From Thermococcus sp. (GTDB lineage: Archaea > Methanobacteriota_B > Thermococci > Thermococcales > Thermococcaceae), in the NCBI RefSeq assembly GCF_027011145.1, contig NZ_JALVAO010000060.1, forward strand, positions 1 through 64,000: a stretch of 64,000 nt of DNA. Direction: 5' to 3'. Made by a program: the position numbers and the translations under genes. Position 1 is the first letter of the stretch; each line of letters begins with the position of its first letter. This document shows, in pieces, positions 63,102 through 64,000 of this stretch. Under the pieces are notes generated by a model. It searched no databases. It saw nothing but the letters and a program-made list of their open reading frames with translations, and had not been told where the DNA came from.

Positions 63102-64000
63102 ATGCGCTACAAAAAAAGGAAGTATTTTCTTGCAGGAAGAATAAACATAATCCAGCGTTCAAAAATCAGAGAGCTTTTTGAGAAGGCTTCCAAGATGGAA
63201 GACGTTATCTCCCTTGGAATAGGTGAGCCTGATTTTGATACTCCGGAGGTCATTAAGGACGCCGCGAAGAGGGCCCTCGATGAGGGCTACACCCACTACA
63301 CGCCCAACGCGGGCATTCCCGAGTTTAGAGAAGCTATAGCCGAATACTACAAGGACTTCTATAAAGTTGACGTTGAGCTTGACAACATCCTCGTCACCGC
63401 TGGCGCTTACGAAGCCACTTATCTGGCGTTCCAGAGTATCCTTGAGCAGGGTGACGACGTTATCATCCCCGACCCGGCCTTCGTCTGCTATGTTGAGGAT
63501 GCGAAGATAGCCGAGGCCGGAATCATAAGGATTCCCCTGAGGGAGGAGTACAAGTTCCGCCTTAACCCCGATGAGCTCGTTGAGGCGATAACCAAGAGGA
63601 CGAGGATGATTGTCATCAACTACCCCAACAACCCGACGGGAGCGGTTATGAAGAAGTCCGTCGTCAAGGCAATAGCCGACATAGCTCAAGATTACAACAT
63701 CTACATCCTCAGCGACGAGCCTTACGAGCACTTCCTCTACGAGGGGGCCAAGCACTACCCTATGATTAAGTACGCTCCCGACAACACAATCCTTGCCAAC
63801 TCCTTCTCGAAGACCTTTGCCATGACCGGCTGGCGCCTCGGCTTTGCAATAGCTCCCAAGCAGGTCATCCGGGATATGATTAAGCTCCACGCCTACGTCA
63901 TTGGAAACGTTACTTCCTTTGTCCAGATAGCGGGCATAACGGCCCTCCGCGACAAGAGGAGCTGGGAGGCCGTTGAAAAGATGAGAAAGGTCTATGACGA
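63102..64000 (+). CDS. PLP-dependent class I aminotransferase (partial)
   Basis: The first 299 codons of a fold-type I aminotransferase; the gene continues past the right edge. After a short basic leader (MRYKKRKYFLAGR) come ISLGIGEPDFDTPEVI (substrate/phosphate region), NYPNNPTGAV, the PLP aspartate region ILSDEPYEHFLYEG and the Schiff-base lysine in SFSKTFAMTGWRLG. It is of the aromatic/aspartate type that feeds 2-keto acids to enzymes like IorAB. ATG 63102 follows GGGGGGAT; GATTTATATACT at about 63051-63062 is the TATA. Confidence 0.93.
   Translation, partial: MRYKKRKYFLAGRINIIQRSKIRELFEKASKMEDVISLGIGEPDFDTPEVIKDAAKRALDEGYTHYTPNAGIPEFREAIAEYYKDFYKVDVELDNILVTAGAYEATYLAFQSILEQGDDVIIPDPAFVCYVEDAKIAEAGIIRIPLREEYKFRLNPDELVEAITKRTRMIVINYPNNPTGAVMKKSVVKAIADIAQDYNIYILSDEPYEHFLYEGAKHYPMIKYAPDNTILANSFSKTFAMTGWRLGFAIAPKQVIRDMIKLHAYVIGNVTSFVQIAGITALRDKRSWEAVEKMRKVYD

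Noticed and set aside
63159-63890. A 243-codon minus-strand frame at the right end
   Set aside because: It is antisense to the aminotransferase, whose plus-strand frame carries all expected PLP motifs.

Overview
The window comes from a hyperthermophilic euryarchaeon of the order Thermococcales, most likely a Thermococcus. The evidence is archaeal information-processing genes (TBP, TFB, MBF1, histone, Hel308, SRP19, Gar1, S17e), BRE/TATA promoters and GGTG-type ribosome binding sites, and lineage markers: ADP-forming acyl-CoA synthetase, indolepyruvate ferredoxin oxidoreductase, SudBA, type III RubisCO, di-myo-inositol phosphate (DIP) synthesis and the heat-shock regulator Phr. From memory, gene order in several blocks matches Thermococcus kodakarensis (TBP-IOR-polyamine block; Phr-ThrC-RubisCO-histone-TFB-Gar1-inositol kinase-Nudix-DIP block). 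Genes are densely packed, with many short overlaps and no insertion sequence, CRISPR array or provirus.

Layout. 1-5.2 kb: acetyltransferase, MBF1, a DUF505 protein, TBP and an HDAC-like amidohydrolase. 5.2-9.2 kb: aromatic amino-acid fermentation (IorAB plus acyl-CoA synthetase alpha). 9.3-12.8 kb: a UPF0173 hydrolase, a membrane-anchored regulator with an outside CWB2 domain, a tiny C2H2 zinc finger and two hypothetical genes. 12.8-15.6 kb: flippase-like protein and polyamine genes (aminopropyltransferase, PdaD). 15.7-22.6 kb: antiporter, GcvH, SudBA, TrmI, DUF257, SRP19 and a stand-alone RAM protein. 22.8-29.2 kb: a complete family-5 peptide ABC transporter whose binding protein looks circularly permuted. 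29.2-34.3 kb: Hel308, UPF0200 kinase, ZIP transporter, UPF0201. 34.3-37.4 kb: an ABC export operon with its own Xre regulator, one frameshifted membrane gene and a tandem operator, then tRNA-Leu(UAG). 37.8-44.5 kb: mostly small conserved or membrane proteins, glycerate kinase, S17e and Phr. 44.6-52.0 kb: ThrC, thymidine kinase, RubisCO, histone, phosphoesterase, TFB, Gar1, inositol kinase, Nudix. 52.0-57.6 kb: a second ABC exporter, Dph6, and the DIP genes. 57.6-64 kb: DUF4443, PyrF, PUA protein, FAD synthetase, a ParA/ribbon-helix-helix pair beside FtsZ and CdrS, the KEOPS subunit Cgi121 and the start of an aminotransferase.

Genes that work together: IorAB and the acyl-CoA synthetase oxidise 2-keto acids from aromatic amino acids to acids with ATP formation; PdaD and the aminopropyltransferase make polyamines via agmatine; inositol-phosphate synthase, the IPCT/DIPPS fusion and the nearby inositol kinase feed the heat solute DIP; the Nudix enzyme and RubisCO belong to the nucleoside/NAD degradation route; ParA/RHH and FtsZ/CdrS form a segregation and division block.

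The most unusual items are the permuted peptide-binding protein, the CWB2-TM-winged-helix receptor, the Xre-controlled ABC operon with its adjacent pair of 16-bp operators and a frameshift, four candidate C/D box guide RNAs in gaps (one able to pair with a universally conserved 23S rRNA segment), a near-consensus SurR site at sudBA and a Phr-type operator at phr. All assignments were made by eye; start codons were chosen from ribosome binding sites or TATA spacing.
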